Below, piece by piece: positions 48,391 through 62,525 of a stretch of 64,000 nt of DNA (positions within the stretch are counted from its first letter, which is position 1; each line of letters opens with the position of its first letter). The position numbers were made by a program, and so were the translations under genes. The DNA is from Beta vulgaris subsp. vulgaris (Eukaryota; Streptophyta; Magnoliopsida; Caryophyllales; Amaranthaceae). The stretch is taken from contig NC_079209.1 of assembly GCF_026745355.1 (NCBI RefSeq), forward strand, positions 29,672,347 to 29,736,346, given 5' to 3'. Below the pieces are notes generated by a model. The model did not search any database and had not been told where the DNA came from. It saw only the letters and a program-made list of their open reading frames with translations.

Positions 48391-49485
48391 ACTAGAAAAA
48401 TATGATTTCAAAAATTTTATTTTTTAAAGGATAAAATCTAGTTTAATAAAAAAAAACGAGTTTCCATAAAAAAATTTGATTTATTATAATTATAATTTAT
48501 TTTTTGAAATTTATACTTATAAAATTTTAATATAATAAAATAAATTTCATAAAATAGTTAAAAAAAATTTGGGATACTACACAATGCCTGTGGAAATTCC
48601 ATTTTTAAGATAATAACAGTTATAATAAATCAAGAGAGATAAGAAGAAATTATAATAGAACCCATGATATCAAGGAATTGCAAGACACAGGCTAGAGTGA
48701 TTGCAATTCATAATAAAAGGCATGATATGAAGTAATTGCATTTTATAAGCGCAAAATATGTTGATTAATTTCCAGTGCTTTAATGAGTAGAATTGAGCAC
48801 TAATAAAAACAATGAACAACTGAAACTGTGATAATTTTTTAGTTTAATTTTGAATTTCACAGAGGTGAGCTTCGTACCATTAAAAAAGGCACGAATCTTA
48901 TGATAATGCTCGAGATATATCACTTATTTGTCCATCAAATATCGTCGAGCTCCTCGATTATCTTTGATAACAGCGACATTGTTGAATGCCCAAAATGTCA
49001 ACTCGTCACTTCTCTTTCATTTGTCAAAGCAAACAATGATAAAAAAAAGTATTGCACAATTGAGAAATTTTAAAAATATCAAAAGACAAGCAGTGAATAG
49101 TTGGCAACCTTTTAATATCATATCCAACCCACATACAAATGAACCTACATGGAAAGAAAGCAAAGATCGGTTGAGAATTAAATTAGATAAAAAAGCACAA
49201 ACATCAAACAAAGAACAAAGCACAAAATGTCCAACTTTCCAACTGCTAAGAACGACCATTATTCAATTCTAAGACAAATTCAACATCCTAGGGAAGGTTC
49301 AATCCCAACTTATTGGCACGATTACATCGATCAAGTCTATTCATACCAATACACGGTCTATACGCCATGTTCAAGTCGAATTGCCTGACACCTCCTCGTT
49401 ATGATCATAATCATCTCATAAGAAAATAACACTAAATCAGTGAGCATGTTTACTCAAATACTGCCATAACATTCTACTTATTAAT
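48391..49485. other. Non-coding flank after the truncated gypsy element
   Basis: Very AT-rich near 48391-48560, then ordinary AT-rich sequence. No gene or family recognised. Confidence 0.4.
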
Positions 49486-49711
49486 CAAATACTTCTTTCC
49501 AAAACTGATAAACCATATTTCTTAAACAACAGATTAATATAAGACGAAATCATCTTGGTCGATAATTACTTTCATAAAGCAAAAGTATCAAAATTTGACA
49601 AATACTTCTTTCCAGAACTGATAAACCATATTTCTCAAACAACAAATTAATATAAAACGAAATCATCTTGATCGATAATTACTTTCATAAAGCAAAAGTA
49701 TCAAAATTTGA
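49486..49711. repeat. Tandem duplication, period 113 bp
   Basis: The unit CAAATACTTCTTTCC..CATAAAGCAAAAGTATC..TTTGA occurs at 49486 and at 49599 with only a few changes. A shorter third similarity (GCAGCCTAC, TTGAAGACAA) recurs at about 49727 and 49820. Confidence 0.85.
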
Positions 49712-50168
49712 CCACGATAGCAAACGCAGCCTACAAATTGAAGACAATGAAAGTGATTTCATAAGCAATCATTCAATAGGTTAATCCTTAAATCTTAAAT
49801 TTGACCACAAAAGTCGAATGCAGCCTACAATTTGAAGACAAAGGAGATTATTTGTTGTTAAGTTACATACCCTCAAAACTACCAACCCTATACTAGCCTG
49901 TAGTTCATAAACTACAAACTCCTTTTCCCGTGTCGCTTCTTGCACGCCCTCAGTATACATTAATTAAAAAAAGGGTAACATCACCTTGTTGTCTATCATA
50001 GGTTATTAATCAAATTTCATAGCTCAACAATCATAACTTACATTAAATTAAAGAAATTTCCTTCAATTTATCTCCCTTGTAATGTTGTATTAAATAAAAC
50101 TCCAACAACTCCATTATCACAAATCCTCACACCTAAATGTGCTATATACACAAAATATGTCAAATAAG
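49712..50168. other. Intergenic, no gene seen
   Basis: AT-rich; the last bases before 50169 lead into the TGAAG target duplication. Confidence 0.45.
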
Positions 50169-50173
50169 TGAAG

Positions 50174-51629
50174 TGATGAGTCATATTAATATAGGTATTT
50201 CATGATGCATTTAGGTTGCATTTTAGGATCATTTAGTTGCATTCTTAGTCCATAATTGCATATAGTTACTTAAGTTGAAAAGATATTACTCTTGTGTGTG
50301 TTTTCGGTGTTTTTGATAGTTTTCAGGTATTGATAACACAATTGGAGTATTATTGGACAAGCTTAAGCATGAGAAGCATCTAGGAAGGAGCTAAGTCAAA
50401 TGAGAGGTCCAAAGGGCATCTTCAAGTCGGATTGCAACCCAAACATAGCGGAAACGTATTAAAAGAAGTATGGAAATTGAGTCATGTGCACTCTTTTGAT
50501 CATAACTTATTATCCAGAGATCTGAATTCAGCGATTCTAGTGGGGTTGGAAACTAGACTTGAAGAGCTTTCCAACGGTATATTACACACCCCGATACGAC
50601 TTCTAGTTTGGGAGATATGGTCTTTGCAAGTTGACGCTGTTTTGCGGCCCGAAAACCCGCGGCCGCGGATTATTCCGGGTTTCCTAGTCGAATAAGGCTT
50701 TATCTTTTGACGAATTAGACTCTATTTTTCTAGTTGTTTTAGGAAATAGAAAGGGATAAAGACTCAAGGAAATATTATTATTGGCGACCTTGTTTTCAAT
50801 TTTGTTTTTTCCATCATTAATTCATTAAAGATTAGAACTCTTTTTCTCTCAATTATTGAAGAACCCTAGTTTTGCTTTTTCCCCAATTACATTGAATTTT
50901 CAATAGAAGCTTTGATTTTTGCAAGATTGGTTCTACAATTGGTATTATTTCTCTTCTCTTCTTATTCCTATTCAATCCTTTAGTATTAATTCATGTTTGT
51001 TTATTTAATTATGAATATGTTTTCCCCAATTATGATTGAGTAGTCTATTTATAGGGTTCAGGGGGATCCATGATCAATTAGGAAGGGATGTTTGATTAAA
51101 GTATTGATTTTTATCATTGATTAAAGTATTGATTTTTATCAATGCATGTTGATTCCTATTGAATGTTTTTATGTCTATTCAATCCAATTTGGCCAGATTT
51201 GATTGTTATAGTGTTGCAATATTAGGTTATGCGCCAAGAGGTATAAACTTGATATTAAGGCTAGTTTCGGTAGAATTGGTGTTAATAAATTGCGAGAGCC
51301 TGTTAATATCGTTCTATGCTTGATTTAGACTTGAGAGAGCGAATCAATCTGTTTAACTGCATTATTAATTGTTGATTATAGTGTTTCATCCCGAAATATT
51401 GATCATTGGTGAACCTATGCCATAGACTTTTTATTATTGATAATTCTTGATATAGTTATAGTTTAATTTAGTATAATTACTCACAAACACTCGTTCCTAT
51501 ACTCTAGATTTGACTGACAATTAGGAAAAGAACACTGTTTCTCTGTGGATTCGACCCTACTTCCCTGACTACTATTTGTTAGAGGACTTAGGATTACTTT
51601 TGATAAGGTGATACGACTTTAGCCTGTCA
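50174..51629. mobile_element. Solo LTR (1.46 kb) with perfect 5-bp target duplication
   Basis: Starts TGATGAGTCATA, ends AGCCTGTCA (TG..CA). Flanked by TGAAG at 50169-50173 and 51630-51634. The right end carries the CTGTGGATTCGACCCTACTT segment typical of the 3' part of LTRs from large plant gypsy families. No internal domain remains. Confidence 0.85.
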
Positions 51630-51634
51630 TGAAG

Positions 51635-54600
51635 TAAGTAGTTTAGTATTTTCGCAGTTCCAAATCCTTTTTTTTTTACAGATTTAATATTCTAACTTGC
51701 ACATTCTATATATCATTCAATTAGGTTAATCCTTAAACCGGAAATAAAATTTCAACATCCGGTCAATAACATCAATATATAAAATCCTAAATTCAATTAT
51801 GAATCCTAAAATACTCAAGTAAAAACCGTTACATTTTGTTCTTAACTTTTACATACAATTCATCACATCATATCCTAAAAAGGAGCGATGAAATCCAAAA
51901 TTAATCAAAAACTCCTGAAACGACCAAATCTAAAACAAAATCAAAAGAAATCCATTATTACGAAAGTCGCAAAAAAAGTTGTGATACATTCACTAAACGT
52001 AAATATGAATAATTCAATGAAATTAAAAATAAATAAGATGCTGGAAAAAAGAGGAGAGAGAAAAATCGTGACCTTGAAGATCAAGAGAGACATGGTGGGA
52101 GAGAAGGGGGGGTTGAATAACGTCAGATCCAAGAGAATTAGAGTGAGAAGTGGTATTTTTCTTTCAAATCTTAGGAGAAGTCTTTGAAATTCTATTATTA
52201 CTCTTCTTATTCTGATGCTCTTGTTGTCGCCATTCTTATTTACTCTTGTTGTCGCCATTCTTATTCAACTTTGGTGCTTCAATTTCTCTCTCCTCTTTTT
52301 TAAAGTAATTTTGACTTGTGAATTTGTATGATTCTGGAAAAAGGCGAATTTATAGAGAAATCGTAAGTGAAAACAAAAGTTTAGAGTTGAACCCTTTTAA
52401 ACAGATATATTCACTGTGCATCAAGAACTTGAAATTCAAAAGTGAAAACCCTAAAACTTGGGGAAAAAGTATGCTAGCGTTTTGAGTGGAAGTAACTGAA
52501 GTTGTGGTGAGAAACAAGAGATAGAAGAGACATATAGTGCAATATATAAAAGACATAGAAAAGGGGAGAGGAGAGAGACGCAGTGGAGAGGAAAAGAATT
52601 GTGCGGCTCATATTAGGTTAGAGATGGACGGTTGAAATTACCCTTCCTTATGAACAATGAATTTCAGCGTCTTGTGACTCAGAACACTATTAATTTCAAC
52701 AGTGTTTCCAATTCTAACTTTTAAAAGGTTAATGATTTGTTATATGCTAGACCCTTTATATGATAAAAATATTGATTAGACATTGATCGAGGCCTACATG
52801 ATGATGCATACATGGGCTAGACTTAACATGGGCCTATATGATGATGCAACACATGAGCTTGACTTTGACTTAAGCCTACATGATGATGCAGGCATGGGCT
52901 AGACTCTAACTTGCACCTATATGGATGCATGAAAACATTGACTATTGGACATGTTGATAATTTTCGAAATCTAGTTTTTTTTAGTTGGACCCCTTTTGGG
53001 GTTTTTCATTGAATTTTTTTTTTTATTTTCTCGAAAAGAAACTTGTTCAAGGATTAAAGTTACTGGAGAAAATATATTTTAAAAGATGTGATTAGAGATA
53101 AGATTGATGATGACAAGATTGACTTTTTTCATTGAAAGAGTTTTTTTTTTTTTTTTTTTTTTTGAAATTGGGGAGAATAATTATGAAGATAAATACCTTA
53201 GAAAGATAAATAAAGAGAGAGTAGGATAAGATAAAATTAAATAGGATGAGATAGGATGATATCAATTTTTTAAAAAATAATTTTTGAAAATAGAATAGGA
53301 TGAATACCTAATATTATATCATGATCACTTATCTAGATGGATTCAAAAGATAGACTCAATCTCAGATGATATGTATGAAAATCGATAAGCTTTATCTTTG
53401 AGTTAGATAATTTTTGTTTGAAACAAGAACTAAAAGTCATCATAAAAGACGATGCATGCAACGGATAAAAAATTGGTGAACAATTGGTCATATAAAAAGC
53501 TGCTTATGACGCAACTATGCTGTGTGACACACATATTGGCTACACACTAGGCACATATGTTGCGGCTCTCACAATAATTTACATGGAGATTGGAGCGCAT
53601 GCTTGGTGTGCGCCGCGAACAATGTTAGGGGTGCAGTTATGGAGTTTGGTGAATATTGGTTGTTTTTCGATTTTTTTAGGCTAATATGAAGAGAAAGCAA
53701 TGTTTATCCATAAGAAACAAGCAATCAAGAATGTCAAATAGGAAAAGTGTACAAGTAGTTCCAACCTAAAGTCAAAATCTATATTTTAGAACTATAGTAA
53801 GTTTTACGTTTAGGCAAAAGGAAAAATTGACAAAGGGAGGCTCAACTATGGCCCCTTCTATATAGATCCCAACTTTTGAATACTCCACAGCGGTCCCAAA
53901 TTTTGAGTACTCCATAGGGGTCCCAACTTTTATACCCATTTAACACGCCTGGTCCTTTTAGGTAATTCACTAGCTGATCCCGGTGAGTTGGAGTCACTTG
54001 AGCTAATTAGTTAAGTCATATGTCATTTTTCCCTCGCTTAATTCCCCTCAAAATAACCTGTGTGCAATTAGGGTTTTAAGCATTTTTCCCTCCCTTGTAC
54101 AAAGCAAAGTTCTTCCCCTTTGAATCTTTTCCCATGACAGCACAAAGCTCAACTGGTTATGGGTCAATTAATTCAAGGGCAAGTGCAAGAAATGTCTCCC
54201 TGAAGTGCACCATGACATCCTTACAAAAATTAGGACTTGCTTAAATGGATTGAACTTTAGAAAGAGATCTTGCACTATTCAGGACCTCGTTGAAGTCACA
54301 CATCATGTCCTCACAAAGCAACAATTTTTGCTCTTCCACAATGTTTCCCTATCCCTTTTCATTTTATCAATTACAGATTTGATTAAGCATAAGTTCTCCA
54401 TTAGAATGAAAGCACAAATGTACATAATAACATAATATTACTAAGTTCATGCACTCAACAAAACAATCAGCATCGTGCTTGATAACTACCAACATATGAA
54501 CTCCGTACGTAGCTACTCCTATTTGCAAACCACTAATACAGTATAACTATTTTTAAACCAACACTGCTTCATAAACTAATTATCAAATACATAATACTTA

Positions 54601-55110
54601 TGAGTCCGACTGCTGTATCATTTTCAGCTTTGACCTCGACCATCTCATCAAGTCCCCAAACTTCCACAAACAGTCCACAACTCCAAAATACTAGTCCATG
54701 CGTAGCACATATTTGATGAATTCAAAATTATACCCAAGTTTATTTTTTATTTCTACAACCACAAAATGCATAACACTTACCAACTTTTCTAAGGAAACTT
54801 GATAAAGGTCTGCAGCTGCGTTTGTTTACATGGAGTCTATAACCATCACTTCTTCTATATTGATCGAGAATGTGACACACCACTAATGACCTTCTTCAAT
54901 GACAGGGATAAATACTTGAATTTCACATAAGTTAGAGGACTTACAACGACTATATGAACATCTCCATGTAATTCACAAATAAAGAGTAATGACATATAAC
55001 ATACGACGTTAATTCTCTCACATGAAGGAACTTTCAAGTTCTTTATACACGACTGGATTATCCGATCCACACTTTCCCACTTGTCTCCATCTACCTGGAG
55101 CACTCTTAGC
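51635..55110. other. Intergenic with simple repeats; one short coding-like remnant
   Basis: Includes a 25-bp tandem pair (CTCTTGTTGTCGCCATTCTT, about 52208-52262), a 23-bp poly-T (about 53141-53163) and a two- to three-fold repeat of GGTCCCAA-type units near 53850-53935. At 54855-55103 (minus) an open frame of 82 codons (with CIKNLKVPSCERINVVCYM) has gene-like composition and abuts the next LTR; it may be an exon remnant of an unknown gene. Confidence 0.4.
52785..52945. repeat. About 50-bp degenerate tandem repeat
   Basis: GCCTACATGATGATGCA..CATGGGCTAGACT recurs three to four times. Confidence 0.75.
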
Positions 55111-55116
55111 TACATG

Positions 55117-56716
55117 TGATAAGCGCATATATTTCTATGTTTGTGGTCCCTAAAATTAGTCTTGTGGTTGTTTTTGTATATAATTCTTGTTGACTTTTTC
55201 TATTGGTTGTGGTTATTTATATCCATATTATATTTTTATTGAATAATTAGCCTAAATAGTGCATTATTCTTGTTTTTAGGTATCATTTGAGGAAAATATA
55301 TAAGAAAGAAAAGAAAGAAGGAAGTGAAAGCATGCCTATCACGTGGATTTGAGAGTCCCACCATCTTCTTCCTTGCAAATACAATAAAGCCCCTTTTTCT
55401 CTTCTATTTCTTCTATACATCAACAAAAACACATTACATAGGACAAAAATCTTATTTCTTGTTGAAACCGCACAAAATACTTAGAGGAACAAACTACGAT
55501 ATGCAAATTTCAAGATTTGGTTTTATCAGCAAGGGGATTAATCTCCTTATTTCTACGTTTCCAAAGGTAAAAATCAGTGTAAATTATCTTTTGAGAGTAA
55601 TCTTTTCGCCACACAACAAACCACACAAATCCAGTCCGTGAGTTCAGATTTGAATGCAAGGTTTTTATCTGACTTGAATTAGTGCAATTGGATAAGAGAA
55701 TACAACCATTGGAGGCAATCTTAGTCTCGATTCCAAGGTAGAGCAAGAAGACGGCGAGTCACGGTGTCAAAGCCGGGTATCGTTCGGTTGATCTTAAGTG
55801 CAAGAATTTATAAGTTCTTCTGCTTACTCCACTATTGAAATTCTTTCCTTTTAATTACTTAGTTTTCATATCTAATTACTTTTATTGAGTTCCTAGTATA
55901 ATACTTCGTTTTGAGTTTTCTTTAATCTACTAGAAGTATTCTTCATTTAATTAGTATTTGGGATTGCTTAATATTTAATGTTAAATTCACTATTATATGT
56001 TTTGTCATTATCTTTCATAGTATAATTGTGAGTGATTGCTAATTATATGATTTGACTTATTTTAGATCATATAGTAAGTAGGCCCTAATTTTTATTGAAT
56101 ATGCGATTATGGTTATTGTATAAATTAAAGATTGGTTTCAATCTAATTAGTCTAAATATTTATGTGGATAGATTAATTAGGACTAACAATGTCTCCTAGT
56201 TTATAATGCTACCAATTCTAAATTATAACAAGTTGCGATCATATTTGTTAAAGTTAGATTGGTTTAGAGTCAATTTAGGTTTAGTACAAGATTGGTTTCA
56301 AGTAAGGGAAAATCGGGAGTCTTTATTACTAAAGTCACTACAATTAGTCTATTAATTATCGTTGGTTAGATATTCAAGGTTAATCAAATATTATGACTAA
56401 CCGCTTAATTTAAGTAATAGTCATGGAATTGAGTTGGTTTGGTTATGTGTCACATGTGTAACTAGTAGATTAGTTTTGCATTTACTTAGTTCTACTAGTT
56501 AGTATTATCTTCAACCCCCCAATATATGTAAATAATGTATATAATTGTGTAGTCTAACTTATTATGTGATTAATATTTTTTTTTTAGTTAAACTTCGAGT
56601 TTAGGAAATCTAATAGTCTATCTGTGGGATCGACCCTTTCTTATCCCTTTTTACTTGTTAATATTTTTGAGGTCTAAGAATAGGTTTTAATTTTATACAG
56701 TAAATGACACGTATCA
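55117..56716. mobile_element. Putative solo LTR (1.6 kb), no clear target duplication
   Basis: Starts TGATAAGCGCATAT and ends GACACGTATCA, a TG..CA imperfect inverted repeat. Near the right end is TGTGGGATCGACCCTTTCTT, the same conserved segment type as in the LTR at 50174-51629. The flanks ACATG and ACTTA do not match, so the flanking DNA was rearranged or an end is misplaced. Confidence 0.65.
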
Positions 56717-57779
56717 ACTTAGAAATAAAATTTTGAATTAACCAGTTACACAATTACTTCCATCTTTGTATTTGTATTAACCGTTCATGTGAACTTCGCT
56801 ACCATAGTACATGACTATGAGTAACCGCGAATTTTGGATCCAACATCAACCTCCTACTCCTCGTCCCAAATCGCCTCACCCACACTTTCACATACAACGC
56901 ACACTAGCGCAACATTAACACACTGATTGTTACTACTCAAATTAATGTATTCAGTACTTAGTGTAATACTTACATTGTCATCTAATTAGTTATGGGCATG
57001 TGACAATTATCTACAACAAGTCAATGTGGCATAGTTCCTATCAATCTGAATTATGATTGGATTTCCCCTTCCAAAATGAACATTAATCAATAATACATTT
57101 TACATATACTTCTCATATATTTTACACTACAACTTACTTGCATTTGAATCTAAGTTCAAAAACTTTGTCCTTGTACGTCGCCTTAGGACGCCATGTTTAC
57201 TCGTAGTCCTCCCTAAAAACTTCTGAGGTGTTCGTCTTGCTTTGTCTACGGCTTCGTTCTCCCTTCATTTCCAAGACTACTTGTCGATCATCGCCACTCG
57301 TCTTACCTCCTCCATTAAATGAGGACCTTGTTTCATCTTCTTCTTCACCATCTTTAAATTTGTCTTCCTCCTCCCTCTCCAACAATTTTCGTCAATTATA
57401 CTTAGACCCCTCAATACCGTGAACCCTACTACGGGTTCCTCCTCTTATAACCGATCAAGAATTACAATTAGCCACAACCTTATCTAGTTCCGCTTCCATA
57501 GATACTGTCAAAATACAACAATCACATTTATTGTATACCAGTTAAATACAATAATCATATTAGATTATGTTCCATGGTAAAAAGGATGATTACTACACGC
57601 GTCCAATGACTCTTCAAATGTATCAACATTTTATTGCAAATTCACATAGTGATGTAAACTCCATCGATTCGTTTTGCTGATCTTTAGGTACCTCCGCTTC
57701 CGATACTTGGTCGCTCCTAAATGATGTTGGGGAAAGTGTACACGTACCACCATCCTTCTACATTTCCTCCGCCTCCTAA
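56717..57779. other. Intergenic, no gene supported
   Basis: A 62-codon minus-strand frame at 57197-57385 is rich in Glu, Lys and Arg but resembles nothing I recognise. No other signal. Confidence 0.4.
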
Positions 57780-60257
57780 TGTAACACCCCGATAATTCTC
57801 TCTTTCTGGAAAATAATTTTATAACAAATCTAGAGAATTACCCAGGCATTATCGCCCGTGATAACGTTTCGGCTTACTCAGAATTTTGCAGCGGAAAAAC
57901 AATCTACTAAATAAAACCAACTTTATTAACTTATGAAATAAATGACAACTGTTTTGAAACTAAAGCACACCAACTAAAAACCTCAAACTTAAGTAAAGAT
58001 GTCCCTACGAAAACAACTTAACTATACTAAGTATAAGCCTCTCCATTCCAGATTCCCAATGCAATGCATCTGCAAACCTGTAATGTCAATGCAATACTGA
58101 CTCTGCTCACCAGAAGGATCATCACAGGATCAATAGGCAAAGCCATGATCACACACACAAACAAGCACGTAGTCAGCAAAGCTGAGTACTACATATCAGA
58201 CACAAATAATCCTAAGCATGATACTACAAACATAACTTGAGGAATAAATAATAACATAATAAATAATACTCTACAGACAACTTTTACTGAACTACACTTG
58301 ACCCAACTTTTATTATTCTTTAATGGAATAGTTATTGGAGAGTTGACCAACCAAAAATAGGAAATACGGTCATGACTCCGTAAACCAGAATGACCTACGA
58401 TATCGAGGAACCTTTGAACTAAAGAGGAATGGTGATCAATCCAACCCTCGAAAATACATATCACGGCGGACTATGTATCCCAACCCTTAGTGTCCAACTC
58501 TAGACGTGCACCAGTCTAAAGTCTATAACTTATTCTCGTTTCACTTTACGTTAAATATATTTTATTACTTGTGTTGACACCACAACAACCAAATAACACA
58601 CAATTCAAAATCACATAATCAGAACAACATTCTTTTTATCTTTGGATTAACAAGTGTTCACAACTTATCAATCAAGACTCCTTTTATTTCTTTTATCCTT
58701 TGTTGAACCTAGCCAACAAAACTCCGTACCTTTACATAGGTATAATCCATACTTACCAAATAAGATCCACGGTTCTTATAAGATAAATTAATAATCTCCA
58801 AGAAATCTATGTAACACATGATTCCAACTTACTTAAATTAATCCACTTACGAATTAATACCAAAACTGAACTTATTTCTTGCATCAAACTTCCATACAAA
58901 CAAGTCATACTCATACATATTCTCAGTTTACATGTAGCACACAGGCAAGTAACATGTAAAGCAATTATAGTAAATCATATACATGAACAACAAGGTCCTA
59001 TACATGATACTAATAAATAAAAACATCCCTAAGGCATGTTTCTAAACCATATAGCACGTAGACTATGTACGTACCTTGTTAAACGCAACGGTAGGCCACT
59101 TTTATGCTCTAAAAGTCCCCTACTATGAATTCTCCGCCTAAAGCAATCAAATAATCAAGTAAATACTTGAACTAAAAAAAAACACAGCAACTTTAAAAAC
59201 GTCCCAAACCCTTTAAACGTCTTTAAAAATCGTTTTTTAATAATCTCTCGTTATTTTTAATCCCTAGTATAGTACAACTATTCTAGTGATTAAAAATCAT
59301 TAAAAACCTTAAAATACTAACTTTCTGAATTTCCAGCATTTATAAAATTTTCTAAACCTTCTGAAAATATTTTAAATGCATATAAAAATCGTATTCCAAT
59401 CAAAATTCATATTCATACTTTAAATATACGTTTCTAGTGATTTAAAACCCTAAAAACCATATCTTTCATGATTAAAAACTAAAAATAATAAATCTGAAAT
59501 TTACTTTTATACATATGAAACCGAATAATATTCTTCATAATAAATAATAAATTAAATCATAAACATGTAAATAGTAATAAGATAACAATAAAAATTAGGA
59601 CTTTAATGGAATCTTAAGGAGAAGTAAAGAAAAACAACCGAAATAGGAGGAAGGAGAGTGCCGGCGGCTGTGACAGCAGCAAGGAGGTGGCGGCAGCAGC
59701 TTTCTTGGTTCAATAAGGTTTGTGACGTTTCTTGTTCAACAAGAAACGTTACTTAGCGAAGAAGAAACATTTTTGAGAGGAAAATATGAAACTCACGCTC
59801 AAGAGGAAGAGGAGAGAGAAAATGTCGAGTCGTGCAAGGGAGGAGAGAGAAAATAGAGTGTAGGGCAAAATATTTGGGTTTTTAGGATATTTAAATAGGC
59901 TAATCCTTTTGGGCTTAGGAAAAGAATTTCAATAATTAAAACTTTGATGACTAACAAGATGGGCTTATTAGGACTTTAGTCATCAAATTATCCTTTCCCT
60001 TTTTATTACTTTTGGGCTTTCGATTCCATTAAGTTTTCTTTTCAAATATGCTTTTAATAATTAAACTCTTATTTAAAACACGCTTAATTAAAATATTACA
60101 AATTTTATTAAGCTAAGAAAAATATTTTTAGTTGACTTTTAAAATAGTCAACCCTTTTTAAAAGTCAAATCATTTTCCAAACTCATTTGGATTTAAATAT
60201 ACTACATAAATACTTAAATATATTTATGAAAATCCTTTAAAAATGTGGGGGATTACA
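57780..60257 (-). mobile_element. 3' LTR of gypsy copy 2 (2.5 kb)
   Basis: Edges TGTAACACCCC (57780) and GGGGGATTACA (60257). A minus-strand TATTTAAATA box lies near 59885-59895, matching the position of the TATA box in copy 1. The outer flank is CCTAA (57775-57779); the partner duplication lies beyond the window. Confidence 0.88.
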
Positions 60258-60275
60258 GTCTACCCCCCTTAAAAG
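60258..60275 (-). other. Polypurine tract
   Basis: Minus strand AAGGGGGGTAGAC directly before the LTR start TGTAATCCCCC; primes plus-strand synthesis in this family. Confidence 0.75.
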
Positions 60276-60538
60276 AAGTTTCGTCCCGAAACTTAACACA
60301 AAACCCTCGTACTTTCGAAAGTTTGAACTCATCATTTCGAAAACCTTTGAAGAAGGTAGTGCCTCTCGTGCACTTTCCCATTTTTAAAACACTTGTGTTA
60401 CTTATGAACACTTTTCTTATGCGGAGACTCTACTTCTTTTGCACTAACATGTGCAAATTGCCCAACATAGGCATACATATACATGAAAATCTCATAAAAA
60501 TAGACAAAAAGCGCGAAATTTATCGCATTCTACCCCCC

Positions 60539-61073
60539 TTAAAGAAAACGAGTTACGCCCTCGTAACTCACCTCAAGGAATAGGTCTGGATACTTTTTCT
60601 TCATATCCTCTTCGGCTTCCCACGTTGCCTCTTCTGACTCGTGGTTAGACCAAAGAACTTTGACAATATGAACATCCTTGTTACGCGTACTACGCACTTT
60701 CCTGTCGAGAATCTTGACAGGTCTTTCCTCATAAGTGAGGCTACTATCTATCTGAACTCGTTCAGGCTCTAACACATGGCGCTCATCAGGGATATAGCGC
60801 TTCAAGTTGGGATATATGAAACACATCATGCATCTTTTCAAACTCCATTGGCAATGCCAATCTATAAGCTACTTTCCCAATGCGCTCCAAAATCTCATAT
60901 GGGCCTACATATTTAGCACTCAGCTTGCCCTTTTTCCCAAATCTCATAACGCCTTTGGTGGGTGATACTTTCAGGAATACTTTATCACCTACAGCGAACT
61001 CATCTTCGCGCCGTTTTAAGTCTGCATAACTCTTCTGCCTATCTTGCGCAGCTTGAATTCGAGCCTGAATCAA
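60539..61073 (-). pseudogene. Gypsy copy 2 integrase C-terminus and chromodomain
   Basis: Two overlapping frames. The upstream one holds the integrase C-terminal GPY/F-type module (FAVGDKVFLKVSPTKG, KYVGPYEILERIGKVAYRL, VFHISQL). The downstream one holds a chromodomain (ERPVKILDRKVRSTRNKDV, IVKVLWSN, EEATWEAEEDMKKKYP). In chromoviruses this domain directs integration towards certain chromatin. A frameshift near 60790-60840 separates the two. Confidence 0.85.
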
Positions 61074-61099
61074 TCTAACGTTCTTGACGGTCTCCTCAA

Positions 61100-61933
61100 T
61101 GAATTCGTCCCCAAAACTATATTCTCACTTAGTCATTCCAGCAAATGGGACTTCTACACTTCCGTCCATATAACGCCTCAAAAGGTGCCATCTTATACTC
61201 GCATGGTAACTATTTTGTAAGGAAACTCAATCAAATCTAATTGGTCCTCCCAACTTCCTTGAAAATCTATAGCACAAGCTCGCAACATTCCTCCATAGTT
61301 TGGTTAGTCCTCTCAGTCTGACCATCGGTCGCAGGGTGAAAGGCGGTACTCATCTTTAATGTTGTCCCAAGGTTTGATTGACCTTTTTCCAAAACTTGAT
61401 AGAAATCTAGAGTCACGATCCGAAATAATGTCCTTTGGAACTCCGTGCAACCTCACTACATGCTTGATATAGGTTGTAGCGAGTTGCTTCTTCTTCCATG
61501 TCTCCTTAATAGGTATGAAAACAGCGGACTTGGTCAGTCTATCCACTATAACCCAAATGGTATCATTTCCACTCCTCGACTTGGGTAAGGCAGTCACAAA
61601 GTCCATAGAAATCGAATCCCACTTCCATCCAGGAACCTCTAGTGGTTGGACTTTCCCCATGGGCCTCTTATGGTCTATCTTCACTTTCTGACAGGTTAGA
61701 CACTTAGACACATACTCAGCTACTTCTCGCTTCATGTTCGGCCACCAATAGATCACCTTAAGGTCCTTATACAGCTTGTCACCCCCAGGGTGCACAGAAT
61801 ACGGAGTATTATGCCCCTCATCCATAAGACGTCTCTTTAGGTCGTTGCACTTCTGTGGTACACACCACCTTCCTTTAAACCTTAGACTCCCATCATCATG
61901 AATCTTGAAGTCTACTTCCTTACCTTGCTTCAT
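61100..61933 (-). pseudogene. Gypsy copy 2 integrase core
   Basis: Zinc-binding region (HPGGDKLYKDL, CLTCQKVKIDHKRP), first catalytic Asp in SMDFVTALP, second in ISDRDSRF. The third, in the Q-T-E-R-T-N-Q-T segment near 61300-61325, is in another frame. Several frameshifts break the domain. It is the source-family match for the scrap at 3406-3655. Confidence 0.85.
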
Positions 61934-62129
61934 TTTCTCTTTATCTTATCTAGATGCTCATCCCCACTTGACCCTCAATGATCTCATCGAAAACTGACAC
62001 TCCCAAAGAAAGATTACTAGTCTAGCCTCACTTTCCCCAGGATTTAAAATTTCTAGGTTCAACCTTTGCATATCTCTACACAACTCCTCAGGGACTATCA
62101 AAGCACTCAAGCTATGACTCGATTTTGAC

Positions 62130-62525
62130 TCAAGGCGTCAGCAACCACATTGCTTTCCCCTCATGATACTGGATATCTAGATCATAATCCTTAATCAACT
62201 CTAGCCATCTTCTTTGCCTCATATTCAAGTCTTTTTGGGTAAATATGTACTTCAAGCTCTTATGGTCTGTAAATATCTTGCAAGTTGCTCCATAAAGATA
62301 ATGTCTCCAAATCTTCAATGCAAACACTATGGCAGCTAACTCTAGATCATGGGTAGGGTAATTAGCCTCATAAGGTTTCAATTGACGCGACGCATAAGCT
62401 ATTACCTTACCATTCTGTTGCAACACACAACCCAAACCATTCTTTGAAGCATCACTATAGACCTCAAATCCCTCATTCCCATCAGGTAGGGTTAAGACAG
62501 GTGCAGTGGTTAAACGATCCTTCAA
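62130..62525 (-). pseudogene. Gypsy copy 2 RNase H domain
   Basis: RNase H motifs: [49 protein letters not shown] and [12 protein letters not shown]. The domain is nearly whole in one frame but is cut from RT by breaks near 62530-62735. Confidence 0.88.

Noticed and set aside
55117..56716. Perfect solo LTR with target duplication
   Set aside because: LTR-like ends are clear but the flanking 5-mers ACATG and ACTTA differ, so it was kept only as putative.
57197..57422. Charged 62-codon frame and Ser-rich frame opposite it
   Set aside because: Mutually antisense, short, no recognised domain or splice context.
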